Counted from the stretch's first letter, positions 22,019 to 32,689 are shown. The stretch is DNA of 64,000 nt from Butyrivibrio fibrisolvens 16/4 (GCA_000209815.1 FP929036.1:2777115-2841114), one strand, 5' to 3'. Numbers and translations: made by a program. The notes: generated by a model from the letters alone, not told the origin.

Positions 22019-22872
22019 TGGCATATTTAAGTAATCCAACCTATACAAAAGCAGTATTGGAAGCTCATGGCTTTTCTTTCCAGAAGAAATATGGTCAGAA
22101 CTTTCTTATTGATGGAAATGTATTAGATAATATAATAGATGCAGCAGGCATTACAAAGGACGATTTTGTATTGGAAATTGGTCCTGGTATAGGCACCATG
22201 ACTCAGCGTCTTTGCGAGGAGGCTAGAGAGGTTGTAGCTGTGGAGATAGATAAAACTCTTATTCCAATCCTTGACGATACCCTCTCCACCTACAAAAACT
22301 GGACTGTAATCAATCAAGATATTTTGAAGGTTGATATTAAGGCATTAGCTGATGAGAAAAACGGAGGAAAGCCCATTAAAGTAGTGGCTAATCTCCCATA
22401 TTACATCACAACTCCTATTATTATGGGATTGTTTGAAAGCCACGTACCTCTAGAATCAATAACTATTATGGTTCAAAAGGAAGTTGCTGACAGAATGCAG
22501 GAAGGACCTGGTTCAAAAGAATATGGTGCTCTCTCACTTGCTGTTCAGTACTATAGTAATCCTGAAATAGTATGTGAGGTTCCACCTAGCTGTTTCATGC
22601 CACAGCCTAAGGTAGCAAGTACTGTAATCACATTAAAGTGTCACGAAAAGCCACCTGTAGAATGTGACGAAAAGCTATTATTCCAGATAATCAGGGCCTC
22701 ATTCAATCAGAGAAGAAAAACATTGCAAAACGGATTGGGAAACGGTTTACACTATTCTAAGGAACAGATTGCAGAGGCTATTTCAAAAGCAGGATACAGT
22801 CCAACAATTAGAGGAGAAGCATTATCATTAGAAGAATTTGCAAAGCTTACTAACATTTTGAAGGAAATGTAA
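22018..22872 (+). CDS. rsmA: 16S rRNA dimethyladenosine transferase RsmA/KsgA
   Basis: Dimethylates two adjacent adenines near the 3' end of 16S rRNA during 30S maturation. 284 residues. The N-terminal KKYGQNFL, SAM-binding motif I VLEIGPGIGTMT (near residue 52), motif IV VANLPYYITTPI (near 124) and the FNQRRKTLQNGL region are all present. Its ATG overlaps the tatD stop. Confidence 0.95.
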   Translation: MAYLSNPTYTKAVLEAHGFSFQKKYGQNFLIDGNVLDNIIDAAGITKDDFVLEIGPGIGTMTQRLCEEAREVVAVEIDKTLIPILDDTLSTYKNWTVINQDILKVDIKALADEKNGGKPIKVVANLPYYITTPIIMGLFESHVPLESITIMVQKEVADRMQEGPGSKEYGALSLAVQYYSNPEIVCEVPPSCFMPQPKVASTVITLKCHEKPPVECDEKLLFQIIRASFNQRRKTLQNGLGNGLHYSKEQIAEAISKAGYSPTIRGEALSLEEFAKLTNILKEM

Positions 22873-22896
22873 CAATATAATGGGGGGTTAGGGATT

Positions 22897-24507
22897 ATGG
22901 AAATCCTGACCTATAGTAGAGAAGTTCAACTTCTCATAGGGGAGATACAAGCAAACAGGGGCAAGAATCCTACAGCATTAATTTCTGCCTGCGACAAGCT
23001 TTTAGCTTATGGAAACAGTATGAAAGATAATGCTTTGGTGGGTTATGCCCTTTTTTCAAAGGGAGAAACATACTATCTCTTAAATGATGCAACAAATTTT
23101 TATGCTCAAATGATTGCCTCAATTCCACCAATGGAAGATGCTAAAGAGTGGTTTTATGTTGCTATGGCAAATAATATGCTGGGGATAGCTTCTCTTAACA
23201 GAGGAAATGCGCCTGTAGCTATTGATTATTTTATTAAGGCAATAAGTATCTGCAAAGATAATTCATTACCAGATATTGAGTGGATTATTCATTTAAATCT
23301 GGGATCTTTATATCTCAACATCGAGGAATATCACAAAGCTATTTCACACATAGAAATTGCATACAAATACATATTGGAACACGGGGAAATGAATAGCTAT
23401 TTAGAAAGCATAACAGCTATTCTACTAGGCCTGGGAAGAGCTTATTTAAAATTAAATGAGCAAGCTAAATTCCTGGAAATAGAGAAAAAACTCAAAAGTG
23501 ATTGTCTGCCTTATCTTCAGGAATTAGACAAAATAGTTATCTATTGTTATTTTGCCAGGGTTCATAATGCTATAGGGGAAAATGATGCCAGAGATTATTG
23601 GATTTCTATGGTTAACCAGCTTACCAGTAAAAATATGCCAATTATGGATGTATTTGATGATTTCTATGATTATTTGGACATGCTTTTATCTACGGAAAAA
23701 TACGATGATTTTTTTAAATCCTATACAGTTTTGGATGAACTAACAAAGCATACACTTATAAAGAATCTGGAACGAAAGCTTTTGACGCTTAAAATAAGGT
23801 ATTACCGTAGGGTGGGACAGATAGAGGAATATAAAATAGCATCGGTGCTGTTTTTTGAGCTTTCAGAGTTTATGGAGCGTGAAAATAGATTGATGGTAAG
23901 TGACATGGTCGTAATGAAAAATTCGTATATGGAGCTTACACAAATCAATAAAAAAGTTGAAGAGGAGAATACATTTTTACAAAAACGTTCAGAGACAGAC
24001 CCTTTAACAGGGATGTATAATAGATTGAAGTTAAATGAGTATAGTGAGGAATCCTTTGGGCGTGTAACAAAGAACAATAGCTCAATTGCGGTAGAGATAT
24101 TAGACATAGACTATTTCAAGCAGTTTAATGATAACTATGGTCATCAGGCGGGAGATGATTGCATTAAATTTATTGCAAATATGATTACTAGTATTACAAG
24201 TAATGAAAATACCTTTGCTGCAAGATATGGCGGAGATGAATTTGTTGTTATATACGAAAATATGACATTCGAAGAAGTCTCAGAAAAGGCAAAAGAACTT
24301 AGACAGAAGATTTTTGATGCTAATGTAGAGCACAAATTCTCATTGGTAGAGGATAGAGTTACAATCTCACAAGGAATATGCTATGGCAGACCAAAAGTAA
24401 GCGATAGCTTTTTTGCGTATCTGCAGGGTGCAGATAAAATGCTATATGAAGTAAAGCAGCAGAGCAGAAATAATATAAAAATATGCAATGCTGAAGAATT
24501 AAATTAA
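22897..24507 (+). CDS. TPR-repeat diguanylate cyclase (GGDEF)
   Basis: 536 residues with no membrane segment seen. The N-terminal two thirds are helical repeats resembling TPRs (GIASLNRGNAPVAIDYFIKAI and HLNLGSLYLNIEEYHKAISHIE). A short coiled stretch follows (TQINKKVEEENTFLQ), then a GGDEF domain starting DPLTGMYNR near residue 368 with the active-site RYGGDEF near residue 446. No RxxD inhibitory site is seen five residues upstream, so product inhibition may be absent. It probably makes cyclic di-GMP in response to a protein-protein signal. There is no partner phosphodiesterase nearby. Confidence 0.85.
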   Translation: MEILTYSREVQLLIGEIQANRGKNPTALISACDKLLAYGNSMKDNALVGYALFSKGETYYLLNDATNFYAQMIASIPPMEDAKEWFYVAMANNMLGIASLNRGNAPVAIDYFIKAISICKDNSLPDIEWIIHLNLGSLYLNIEEYHKAISHIEIAYKYILEHGEMNSYLESITAILLGLGRAYLKLNEQAKFLEIEKKLKSDCLPYLQELDKIVIYCYFARVHNAIGENDARDYWISMVNQLTSKNMPIMDVFDDFYDYLDMLLSTEKYDDFFKSYTVLDELTKHTLIKNLERKLLTLKIRYYRRVGQIEEYKIASVLFFELSEFMERENRLMVSDMVVMKNSYMELTQINKKVEEENTFLQKRSETDPLTGMYNRLKLNEYSEESFGRVTKNNSSIAVEILDIDYFKQFNDNYGHQAGDDCIKFIANMITSITSNENTFAARYGGDEFVVIYENMTFEEVSEKAKELRQKIFDANVEHKFSLVEDRVTISQGICYGRPKVSDSFFAYLQGADKMLYEVKQQSRNNIKICNAEELN

Positions 24508-24518
24508 AGGGAATAGGT

Positions 24519-26734
24519 ATGAAAAACATAAGAAGAATATTTTTTGATGACATAATAAGTCTGTGTAAAAATTTCTTTGCACTGGTAATAGTAGTTGGAA
24601 TATGTTTTCTTCCAGCATTGTATGCATGGTTTAATATATATTCTAACTGGGATCCTTACGGTAATACAGGTGCATTGAAGCTTGCAGCAGTATCCTTGGA
24701 TAAGGGGTATACAGACGACGAGGGTAAATATCATAATCAAGGAGATACTATTATAGATAATCTACATGAAAACACCGCGGTTAATTGGCAGTTTGTAGAT
24801 TCTTCAGACGAAGCTATAGAAGGTGTAAATAGTGGAGAGTATTATGCTGCAGTTGTTATTGATGAAGATTTTTCCTACAACATGTACAATGTTCTGACTG
24901 AAGATGTAGAACGTCCGACTCTTCATTTCTATGAAAATCAAAAGAAAAATCCAGTAGCAACAAAGATATCAGATACAGTAGTTCAATCACTGCAGAATAA
25001 TATCAACGTAGCTTTTACAGAAGTGGTTGTAAGTGAAGTTGTTTCAGGTGCAGGAAAGGTTTCGAAAGAAATCAAGGAAGATAACGATATCAACATAGCT
25101 GTAGATAGCCTTAGAGAATTAAGTGCAGATCTTACTGAACAGCAAATTACAATAAAGAAAATCATAGAAAACGATGCAAAGCTACAAGAATCTCTTAAGG
25201 TGGCAAAGGCTGATGCAAATAATTTAAAAAACCAGGCTAGAAAAAGTGCTGATGCTGTAAAGAATTCAGCAAAAACATCTAGCAATGCAGAAGTTACTCT
25301 TAATAGTTATTCAAATGATGTAAACGATATGCTTAAAGTGATGAATAGCACTTTGGCAGATATGGAAAATAAACTAAAAGCAGCAGAGGCTACTAATAAT
25401 GTTGAAGAATTAACAACTAATCTTGCAGATATAGCAAAAGATGTTGGACAGTTAAAGGCTACATTAGATCAAATTAATCCAGAGACTATAGCTAAGAATG
25501 AGGCAAAGCAAGCCTACAATGACTATAGTGAGGAAATAAATGCACTAGAGAATATACTTAGAGCAAAAGGCTATGGCGATTATATTGATGCTGGTAAAAA
25601 GGCCTATGAAATCAAGAATGCCACAGATGATTTAATTCAGTGGGGCAAGGAAGAAATCATAAATAAAGGACCAGTCATTGCTACAGACATAGCAAAGAAT
25701 AAGGAAGAAGATTTAAAGGCACAAGTATCTGAAATAAAAAACATACAGATAGTTTACAGTCAAAATACAATAATGAGTTAGTTCCTAAGATTAATAAGAG
25801 TCTGGATAATCTTACAAGTGATTTAAATAGTACTAACAGTATGCTAAATTCGGTTGGAGACACATTTGGCAACCTAATGATTATGTTTACTGCTATTGAT
25901 AATACTGTAGATGCTGCAAATACAAGTCTTAACAAAACAAATGAGGCCATAGCCTATATAAATGGTCGTATCCTTGAGGTTATTGACCAGGTAGATAAAG
26001 TAGGTGATGGCGACAAAATACAGGTTATAGTTAATGCATTATCAGGTGATCCGGATGCATATGGCAAATTCTTCTCTACACCTGTTAACGTTGTAACAGA
26101 GGCTGTTTACCCTATTGAAAATTATGGCTCCGCTGTTGCGCCATTCTATTCAACGTTAGCATTTTGGGTTGGAGCATTAATTCTTACAGCAATCATTAAG
26201 GTTAAACCAGATAAGAGCAAATATCCAGATGCGTCCGCAGGACAATTATTCTTCGGAAGATATGTCCTTTATTGGATATTAGGACAATTCCAGGCGGTGA
26301 TTATTGTGGTAGGAGACTTATTCCTGTTGCATATTCAGTGTGTACATCCTTGGTATTTCATGCTTGCAGGCTCAGTTATTGCAACTACATTTACACTATT
26401 TATCTATTCACTGGTTGTCACTTGGGGAGATGTAGGTAAAGCTTTATCTGTTGTAATCGTAGTTATACAAATAGCAGGAAGTTCTGGAACTTATCCGATT
26501 GAGTTGTTACCAGATTTCTTTAAAAAGGTATACATATTCTTCCCATTCCCTTATGCAATCAACGCGATTAGAGAATGTTTATGTGGAATGTATGAATATG
26601 ATTATTTGAAAAACTTCATCTGTCTTGGAATGTTTATGATTGTGGCTTTAATAATTGGATTACTTATTCAGATTCCATTTGAAGACATTAATCACTATAT
26701 GGAAGAAAGAATGGAAGACACAGAGATGATGTAG
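24519..26734 (+). CDS. YhgE/Pip-family membrane protein A, one frameshift
   Basis: About 738 residues after repair. It has an N-terminal membrane helix (ALVIVVGICFLPALYAWFNIYSNWDPYG, quoted here only as a family landmark at about residues 22-49), a long extracellular helical region of about 450 residues, and about five C-terminal helices of the ABC-2 permease type (VSPYPIENYG-like junction, then WVGALIL). This is the YhgE/Pip (phage infection protein) layout. The break near 25769-25770 is repaired by one A, giving QNTNNELVPKINKSLDNL. A paralogue follows at 27.2 kb. Known relatives serve as phage receptors or export components; no function is established here. Confidence 0.83.
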
Positions 26735-26751
26735 AATCCTTAGGAGGGAGT

Positions 26752-27260
26752 ATGAATCAAAAAGAAGAAATGTACGACAAATTTTTTGATATTCAAGAAA
26801 AAGTACATTTAGAAAATCAGAAAAAATACGAGTAGGCCTGAAGGTTAACATTTTTTTGCCTCTTGTGTTCTTGTTAATCAGTTTTATAAGTAATCGTTCA
26901 AAGTTAGTATTTTTATTGTTATGGATAATCTCGTTATTTGGGATTTCATTTTACCTTTTATATATTGAATATATGGATTTCAAGCTGCAAGCTAGATTAA
27001 AGGAGTTTGGAATTATCGATGAGGACGAAAATAAAGCATTAATAGGAAACGAGGTTGTTCAGGGCCTTGATGATATCAATGCAGTCAGAAAAGAAGTTGT
27101 TCAAGATATCAAAGATAAGAAGAAAGAAATTAAAAAAGAGATAAGAAAAGAGAAGGAAGAGATACGAAAGGAAAAGAAGGAATTACAGGAAGGGATAAAA
27201 AAGATATTCAAACCGTGGGAGATAAACTTAAGAAATGAAGAATATATTAAAGATAATTGA
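26752..27260 (+). CDS. Small membrane/coiled-coil protein between YhgE paralogues, one frameshift
   Basis: About 169 residues after repair; not recognised. A charged N-terminus (MNQKEEMYDKFFDIQEKV) is followed by two hydrophobic segments (IFLPLVFLLISFI and LVFLLLWIISLFGISFYLLY) and a long, very basic and acidic helix rich in KKE/RKE repeats, likely a cytoplasmic coiled coil. The break is in the A6 run 26821-26826; one added A joins QKKIRVGLKVNIFLPL. GGAGGG precedes ATG 26752. It overlaps the second YhgE gene by 26 bases and lies 18 bases after the first, so the three form one operon. It may bridge or regulate the pair. Confidence 0.65.
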
Positions 27261-29406
27261 ATCAGACATAAAAAGATTATCTACTAATGTAGTAGCTATG
27301 GTAGTGATAATCGGTTTGACTGTAATCCCCTGTTTGTATGCATGGTTCAATATTCTATCCAATTGGGATCCATATGGTCCAGATGCTACAAAGAATCTTC
27401 AGGTAGCTGTAGTATCTTCAGACCAGGGAATTCTAATTGGTAGTGCAGAGATTAATGTAGGAAATATTATAATCAGTCGATTACAGGCAAACGATACAAT
27501 TGGATGGGTATTTACGGATAATGCCGAGGAAGCGGTAGCAGGCGTTTATTCTGGTGATTATTATGCTGCTCTTGTTATTGATGAGCAATTTAGCGCAGAT
27601 ATGATAAGCTTTCTAGGTGGAGATATCGAAAATCCAAAGATAACCTACTACGAAAATGAAAAGAAGAATGCTATTGCCCCAAAGATTACTGGTAAGGTAA
27701 AGACCACTATTGAAAGAGAAGTAGATCACGCATTTGTAGGAACTGTAGCTGAGGTATTATTAAAGGCTGGAGAGTATTTCTCTACACTTGATGAACAGGG
27801 TAATATCACAGGTAAGGGAATAGCTAAGCTGGAAAGACTTGATTCGGATTTAAATGGAATAATAGTAATATTGGATTCATATATTGCTCTTGTTGATTCC
27901 ACAAAAGAAGTTACTGATGCAGGAAAATCAGCTGTTGATGCAGCAAAATCAATCACAAAAACTGCGGAAGTAATGGTTCAATCTGCAGAGAATGAGAATC
28001 CATCAGTAAAGCAAAAAGTACAAAATGCAAAGAATAAAACCGATGAAGCAGTAAATGCTATTAATAAGGATTTGGCAGGCTTTGATTCAAATCTAAGTGC
28101 TATTAATAAAGCTCTTTCAGACTATAAAATAGGTGGACCAGCAGTTGGACCTACAGTTCTAAATATATATAACGCTGCAAATACAGTTTGGAGTGGTACG
28201 GATGGTAACAATGGACTATATGCAATGATAATAAAGTATAGTCAGTTTGTTCCAGAAAAGTATGTTACACTTGCAAATTCAGTTAACGAGAGCTTTGTGA
28301 ATCTTGGAAAAGACTTACAGGAATTTGTGGAAGCTGAAAAAAATAGTGCCGCAAATTTAGAGGATATCAGACAAAGAACTGTCAAGGATACTGGAAGTAT
28401 TTTAGGTCAAACAGCAGAGCTAAGAAGTGATTATGGTTCGTTGATATCTCCATTAGCACAGGAATCTATTGATTCAGCATCCTCATCTATAGCTGAGGTT
28501 AAGAAACTTCTCAAATATAATGCCCGTAGCATTGATTTAGTAGTTGCTAATCTGAAGGATTATGATGCTATATTGTCTCAATCAAGCAGTGGATTAGAAA
28601 AAGCTAGAGACGAAGCTGTGATAATGGAAAAGAAGCTTTCTAAGTTAATTGATGAAATCAAGGGCCTTAGCAACAGCGATGCTTATACAAGAATAATGGA
28701 GCTTCTTCGTTCGGATCCTGACCTGCTTTCAGACTTCATAAGTAGTCCGGTAGAAGTAGATAATGAATATATCTACCCTGTAGAAAATAATGGTTCCATG
28801 ACTGCCCCATTTTATATTGTCCTTTCAATATGGGTTGGAGCGTTGATTATGTCGACCATTTTAAAAACTGCAATTAAGGATACTTCGAATTATAGAAATC
28901 TAAAGAATTGGGAATGCTTCTTTGGCAGATTCTTTACTACTTGTGTTATAGGTCAGATACAGACTTTGATAACAGTCCTTGGAGCATTCCTGTTTGTTGG
29001 AATACAATGTGAGCATAGATTATTGTTTTGGTTAGCCTGTGCTTGGACATCATTTGTATATTCATTATTGATGTATGCATTAACATATTCTTTTGGAAAC
29101 ATAGGAGAGGCATTATCTGTTATACTTATGGTTATACAGGTAGCGGGAGCAGGCGGAACCTTCCCAATAGAGGTTTTACCAGACGTATTCCAGCAGTTAT
29201 ATAAATTTATGCCATTTAATTATTCAATGAATGCAGTTAGAGAGTGCATAGGCGGATTTTTTCAGGACACCTACAGACAATGTATGCTTACGTTATTGAT
29301 ATATGTTGCAGTTGCAGTGTTTATAGGAGTGGTCCTATATCACCCATTCAAGGTATTAAATGAGAAGATTGAAATTAGTAAAGAAAAATCAGGAATATTG
29401 TTGTAG
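27235..29406 (+). CDS. YhgE/Pip-family membrane protein B
   Basis: 723 residues, frame intact, paralogous to the protein at 24.5 kb. Shared features are the N-terminal helix ending CLYAWFNILSNWDPYG, the SGDYYAALVIDEQFSADM segment near residue 107, and the C-terminal membrane block starting VENNGSMTAPFYIVLSIWVGAL. The extracellular portion is helical, with Ala/Ser/Lys-rich coiled segments. The gene begins inside the end of the preceding small gene, so translation is probably coupled. Two such proteins could form a heteromeric export or receptor complex; this is inference. A strong terminator closes the operon. Confidence 0.85.
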   Translation: MKNILKIIESDIKRLSTNVVAMVVIIGLTVIPCLYAWFNILSNWDPYGPDATKNLQVAVVSSDQGILIGSAEINVGNIIISRLQANDTIGWVFTDNAEEAVAGVYSGDYYAALVIDEQFSADMISFLGGDIENPKITYYENEKKNAIAPKITGKVKTTIEREVDHAFVGTVAEVLLKAGEYFSTLDEQGNITGKGIAKLERLDSDLNGIIVILDSYIALVDSTKEVTDAGKSAVDAAKSITKTAEVMVQSAENENPSVKQKVQNAKNKTDEAVNAINKDLAGFDSNLSAINKALSDYKIGGPAVGPTVLNIYNAANTVWSGTDGNNGLYAMIIKYSQFVPEKYVTLANSVNESFVNLGKDLQEFVEAEKNSAANLEDIRQRTVKDTGSILGQTAELRSDYGSLISPLAQESIDSASSSIAEVKKLLKYNARSIDLVVANLKDYDAILSQSSSGLEKARDEAVIMEKKLSKLIDEIKGLSNSDAYTRIMELLRSDPDLLSDFISSPVEVDNEYIYPVENNGSMTAPFYIVLSIWVGALIMSTILKTAIKDTSNYRNLKNWECFFGRFFTTCVIGQIQTLITVLGAFLFVGIQCEHRLLFWLACAWTSFVYSLLMYALTYSFGNIGEALSVILMVIQVAGAGGTFPIEVLPDVFQQLYKFMPFNYSMNAVRECIGGFFQDTYRQCMLTLLIYVAVAVFIGVVLYHPFKVLNEKIEISKEKSGILL

Positions 29407-29407
29407 C

Positions 29408-29440
29408 AAAAAAGCGGGACAGGGATGTCTCGCTTTTTTT
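29408..29440 (+). terminator. Terminator after the YhgE operon
   Basis: A 9-bp stem (AGCGGGACA/TGTCTCGCT, one G-T) with A residues before and seven T after, so it may work in both directions. Confidence 0.88.
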
Positions 29441-29479
29441 AATAATTGACACATGAGTATAAAAAGTAAGGAGGGCACC

Positions 29480-30767
29480 ATGAGAGACATAAGTTGGGTT
29501 AAAGAAAGTGTGTTTTATCACATTTATCCTATAGGGGCATTTGATTGTCCAAGGGAAAATAAGGGTGAAGAAACTGCAGGACATCGTATTTTGAAGCTTA
29601 TTGAATGGATTCCACATATGCTTAATCTAGGCATTAATGCAATATACTTGGGGCCTATATGGGAATCTGGCACTCATGGCTATGATACTTTTGATTACTA
29701 TAAATTGGATAGTAGATTGGGTGATAATAGTGATTTTAAAAAGGTAGTAGAAGCCTGCCATAAAGCAGGAATAAAGGTTGTTTTGGATGGTGTATTTAAT
29801 CATGTAGGTAGAGGACATAAAGCCTTTCTAGATGTTAAAGAAAAAGGGAAAATTCGCCTTACAAGGATTGGATTGCAGGATTGAATTTCGGAGGAAATAA
29901 TTGGTATAACGATGGATTTTCTTATGAATGCTGGTCTGGCGCACAAGAGCTGGTTAAGTTGAATTACTGGTGTGAAGATGTGAATAACCACATATTAAAT
30001 GCGGTAGCAATGTGGATAGATGAGTTTGATATTGATGGACTGAGATTAGATGCTGCCGATTGCATCCAAAGGGATTTCTTCAAAAGGTTAAAAACTTTAC
30101 AGAAGAGAGAAAGCCTACATTTTGGCTTATGGGAGAAATTATTCACGGAGATTACAATATATACGTAAATGACGAAATGCTGGATGCAGTAACAAACTAT
30201 GAGTGTTGGAAAGGGATTTATTCTAGCCACAATGACCATAATTATTTCGAGATTAATTATGCCATGAAACGTCAATGGGGACAGGGTGGCTTATATCAGG
30301 GAAAATATCTATATAACTTTATCGATAATCACGATGTAAATAGGATTTATACGCTTTTAAAGGAAAAGGAAAATATATATCCAGTCTATACACTGTTATT
30401 TACTATGCCCGGTTTACCTTCAATCTATTATGGAAGTGAATTTGGTATTGAGGGAGATAAAAATGCAGGACAGGGTGATTATGCACTTAGGCCAGCCCTA
30501 GATATAGAAAAAGAGAGTAATCCAGATTTAATAGAGCATATTAAAATGTTGGCTGAAATAAGAAAAAGCTCCGATGCCCTAAAGGAAGGGACATACGAAG
30601 AGGTACAGGTAAAAAATGAGACATTAGTTTTTGCCAGAGTATTTAAAGATGAATATGTTATTGTGGCATTAAATAGTACTGATAAGGAGCAGCATCTTTA
30701 CTTTGATTATAGAGGGGAGAGTCACGATATAGTTCTTCCTCCTCACGGAAGTAAAATTCTAAAGTAA
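29480..30767 (+). CDS. GH13 alpha-amylase-type glycosidase, two frameshifts
   Basis: About 429 residues after repair, with no signal peptide, so a cytoplasmic maltodextrin- or glycogen-degrading enzyme is likely. GH13 landmarks are seen in order: DGVFNHVG, GLRLDAAD (nucleophile Asp), GEIIHGD (acid/base Glu) and FIDNHDVNR (third Asp). I start at ATG 29480 behind GGAGGG. Breaks are in the A4 runs 29849-29852 (repair gives KGKNSPYKDWIAGLNFGG) and 30082-30085 (repair gives RDFFKKVKNFTEERKP). The exact linkage specificity is not resolvable. With glgB at 40 kb it suggests intracellular alpha-glucan turnover. Confidence 0.87.
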
Positions 30768-31316
30768 TTAATTGTCAGCTAAATAGGCATACATGCAGTG
30801 ATCAAGGCGTTCTCCGCGGATAATTATTTTATCTCGGAGGATGCCTTCGTATTTGAATCCAAGTTTTTGAATCATATGAATTGATGGCTCATTATCAGGC
30901 AAAATTAGAGCTTCAAAACGGTGAATGCCTAATTCATTTGCGATAGCGGGAATTGTGGCAGATAATGCCTCTGAACAATAGCCCATATTCACGAAATCTC
31001 TGTCCATTTTATAACCAACAGTACAGCTTTCGTATATAGGCTTTACTATGTTTCTGAAGCTTACAGTACCAATAATTTGATTTGGATTTCCTTTTTCAAA
31101 AATCCAGTAACGAAGCATTGAAAGCTTCATAATGCTTTGATATTCGAATTCAAGAACTTTGCGCTGATGTGGAATTGTGTAGAAATCATCTCCTATAACC
31201 GGCTCATATCTTTCAAAAATATTACGGTTACGAAGATAAAATTCCAAAACCTTATCTGCGCTTTGTTTGTTAAGAACTTTTAAAACAAGACGTTCAGTAT
31301 CAATTTCAAATTTCAT
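30768..31316 (-). CDS. GNAT-family N-acetyltransferase (RimJ/RimL-like)
   Basis: 182 residues. The RimJ/RimL pattern is seen: TERLVLKVL at the start, GTVSFRN in the middle, and a motif-A-like region GYKMDRDFVNMGYCSEAL, then LGIHRFEALILPDNEPSIHMIQKLGFKYEG. I choose the ATG at 31314-31316 because a G-rich ribosome site lies just upstream. The open frame extends further but into the 3' end of the adjoining gene. The substrate could be a ribosomal protein N-terminus, an antibiotic or a small amine; it cannot be told. It is cotranscribed with the NrdG-like gene. Confidence 0.82.
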   Translation of the reverse strand: MKFEIDTERLVLKVLNKQSADKVLEFYLRNRNIFERYEPVIGDDFYTIPHQRKVLEFEYQSIMKLSMLRYWIFEKGNPNQIIGTVSFRNIVKPIYESCTVGYKMDRDFVNMGYCSEALSATIPAIANELGIHRFEALILPDNEPSIHMIQKLGFKYEGILRDKIIIRGERLDHCMYAYLADN

Positions 31317-31344
31317 AACAATACCCCCCCGGTTTATTTGAAAT

Positions 31345-32040
31345 TTAATCGATTCCTCTAAGAAATGTATTAGGTACAAATGGTTTTAGTATTTCTACAA
31401 AATGCTTTAAAGTCTCTGGGCTATGAGGAGAAAAAATAGGATTAATGACCTGTTCGGATTCCCTATAGCTTTGCAAATAGTAAGCGTAAGCACCGCTAAT
31501 CCATTTGCCTATTTCTATTATATCATCCTCAGTATGACACTCCTTCATAATAGTTGTCCTAAACTCATATTCAACTGAATTTTCTTTTAGAAAAGATACA
31601 GATTCCTCTATAGCTGATAAATCAAACTTTATCATATTTGCAATTGAATTATATTTAGCTTTGGAATGCTTTATATCCATGGCTACGTAATCCAATAAAC
31701 CATCATTTACAAGAGATTTAAGCATTTGAGGATTTGTGCCATTTGTATCAAGCTTTACTAAAAGCCCCAAATCCTTAATTTCAGATATAAAATCAGGTAA
31801 ATCCTTGTGTAGAGTAGGCTCACCGCCTGTTATACAAACCCCATCAAGAATCTTTTTCTTTTTGTTAAGATGATCAAAAATCTCATCCTTGGAATAAGCA
31901 AGAACATCTGCTGGTGGCATAACAAGGTCCCGATTGTGACAGTAAGGACACTTAAAATTACAACCACCTGTAAAAATGGTGCTGGCAACCTTGCCAGGAT
32001 AGTCTAAAAGAGTTGTTTTCTGTAGGCCTAGTATTAGCAT
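31345..32040 (-). CDS. nrdG: Anaerobic ribonucleotide reductase activating enzyme, NrdG2 type (radical SAM)
   Basis: 231 residues. The N-terminal radical-SAM motif CNFKCPYC (CxxxCxxC) lies near residue 31, followed by a SAM-binding GGEPTL. It starts MLILGLQKTTLLDYPGKVAST, the characteristic opening of NrdG2-type activases that install the glycyl radical on class III ribonucleotide reductase. No nrdD is in the window. The neighbouring GNAT gene follows after 28 bases on the same strand. A divergent gene, tadA, begins 96 bases away. A role on another glycyl-radical enzyme remains possible. Confidence 0.83.
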   Translation of the reverse strand: MLILGLQKTTLLDYPGKVASTIFTGGCNFKCPYCHNRDLVMPPADVLAYSKDEIFDHLNKKKKILDGVCITGGEPTLHKDLPDFISEIKDLGLLVKLDTNGTNPQMLKSLVNDGLLDYVAMDIKHSKAKYNSIANMIKFDLSAIEESVSFLKENSVEYEFRTTIMKECHTEDDIIEIGKWISGAYAYYLQSYRESEQVINPIFSPHSPETLKHFVEILKPFVPNTFLRGID

Positions 32041-32136
32041 AAATCATTCCCTTTTATCAATAAAAGTGTTAACATAAAATAGCTTCAAAAAACTATATTT
32101 ATGCTAAAAGTATAGCAAAACAGGAGGGGAAAATCC

Positions 32137-32676
32137 ATGTTGTCAAAAGAGGAACGTCAGGCAAAAAGGATTGCTAAACAGGCAGAGAAGCTTGAAAAGA
32201 AAAATCTTAAGACTTATGAAAAATACATGGCTCAGGCCCTCAAGGAAGCCAGGAAGGCTTACGACATTAATGAAGTACCAATTGGCTGTGTCATTGTTCA
32301 GAACGATAAGATCATTGCCAGAGGATACAATCGTAGAAACACAGATAAAAGCGTTTTAGCACACGCAGAAATAGCAGCTATTCAGAAAGCATGTAAGAAA
32401 ACAGGGGACTGGAGATTAGAGGATTGTACCCTATATGTTACGCTAGAGCCTTGCCAAATGTGCGCTGGCGCCATTGTTCAGGCTAGAATTCCTCGTGTAG
32501 TTGTGGGTGCGATGAACCCCAAAGCCGGTTGTGCAGGCTCAATTTTAAATATTCTTCAGATGCATCAGTTCAACCATGTATGTGATTTAGAGACGGATGT
32601 TTTAGGCGAAGAATGCAAGGAAATGATGAAAAGTTTCTTTGAAGAACTTAGAGAACAAAAAAATCAAGTAATGTAA
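32137..32676 (+). CDS. tadA: tRNA adenosine(34) deaminase TadA
   Basis: Converts A34 to inosine in tRNA-Arg(ACG), a tRNA that is present in this window. 179 residues. Zinc ligands and catalytic Glu are seen in HAEIAAI and PCQMCAGA. It carries a Lys-rich N-terminal extension of about 28 residues before the usual start (YMAQALKEARKAYDINEVPIG). The extension appears real because AGGAGGGG lies just before ATG 32137. TadA directly before the SRP RNA gene is the known Firmicute order (tadA-scr-dnaX), although dnaX is not next here. Confidence 0.93.
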   Translation: MLSKEERQAKRIAKQAEKLEKKNLKTYEKYMAQALKEARKAYDINEVPIGCVIVQNDKIIARGYNRRNTDKSVLAHAEIAAIQKACKKTGDWRLEDCTLYVTLEPCQMCAGAIVQARIPRVVVGAMNPKAGCAGSILNILQMHQFNHVCDLETDVLGEECKEMMKSFFEELREQKNQVM

Positions 32677-32689
32677 TAAAGGTATTTTA

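Noticed and set aside
29446..29463. TTGACA/TATAAA as a promoter for the amylase gene
   Set aside because: The spacing is only six bases.
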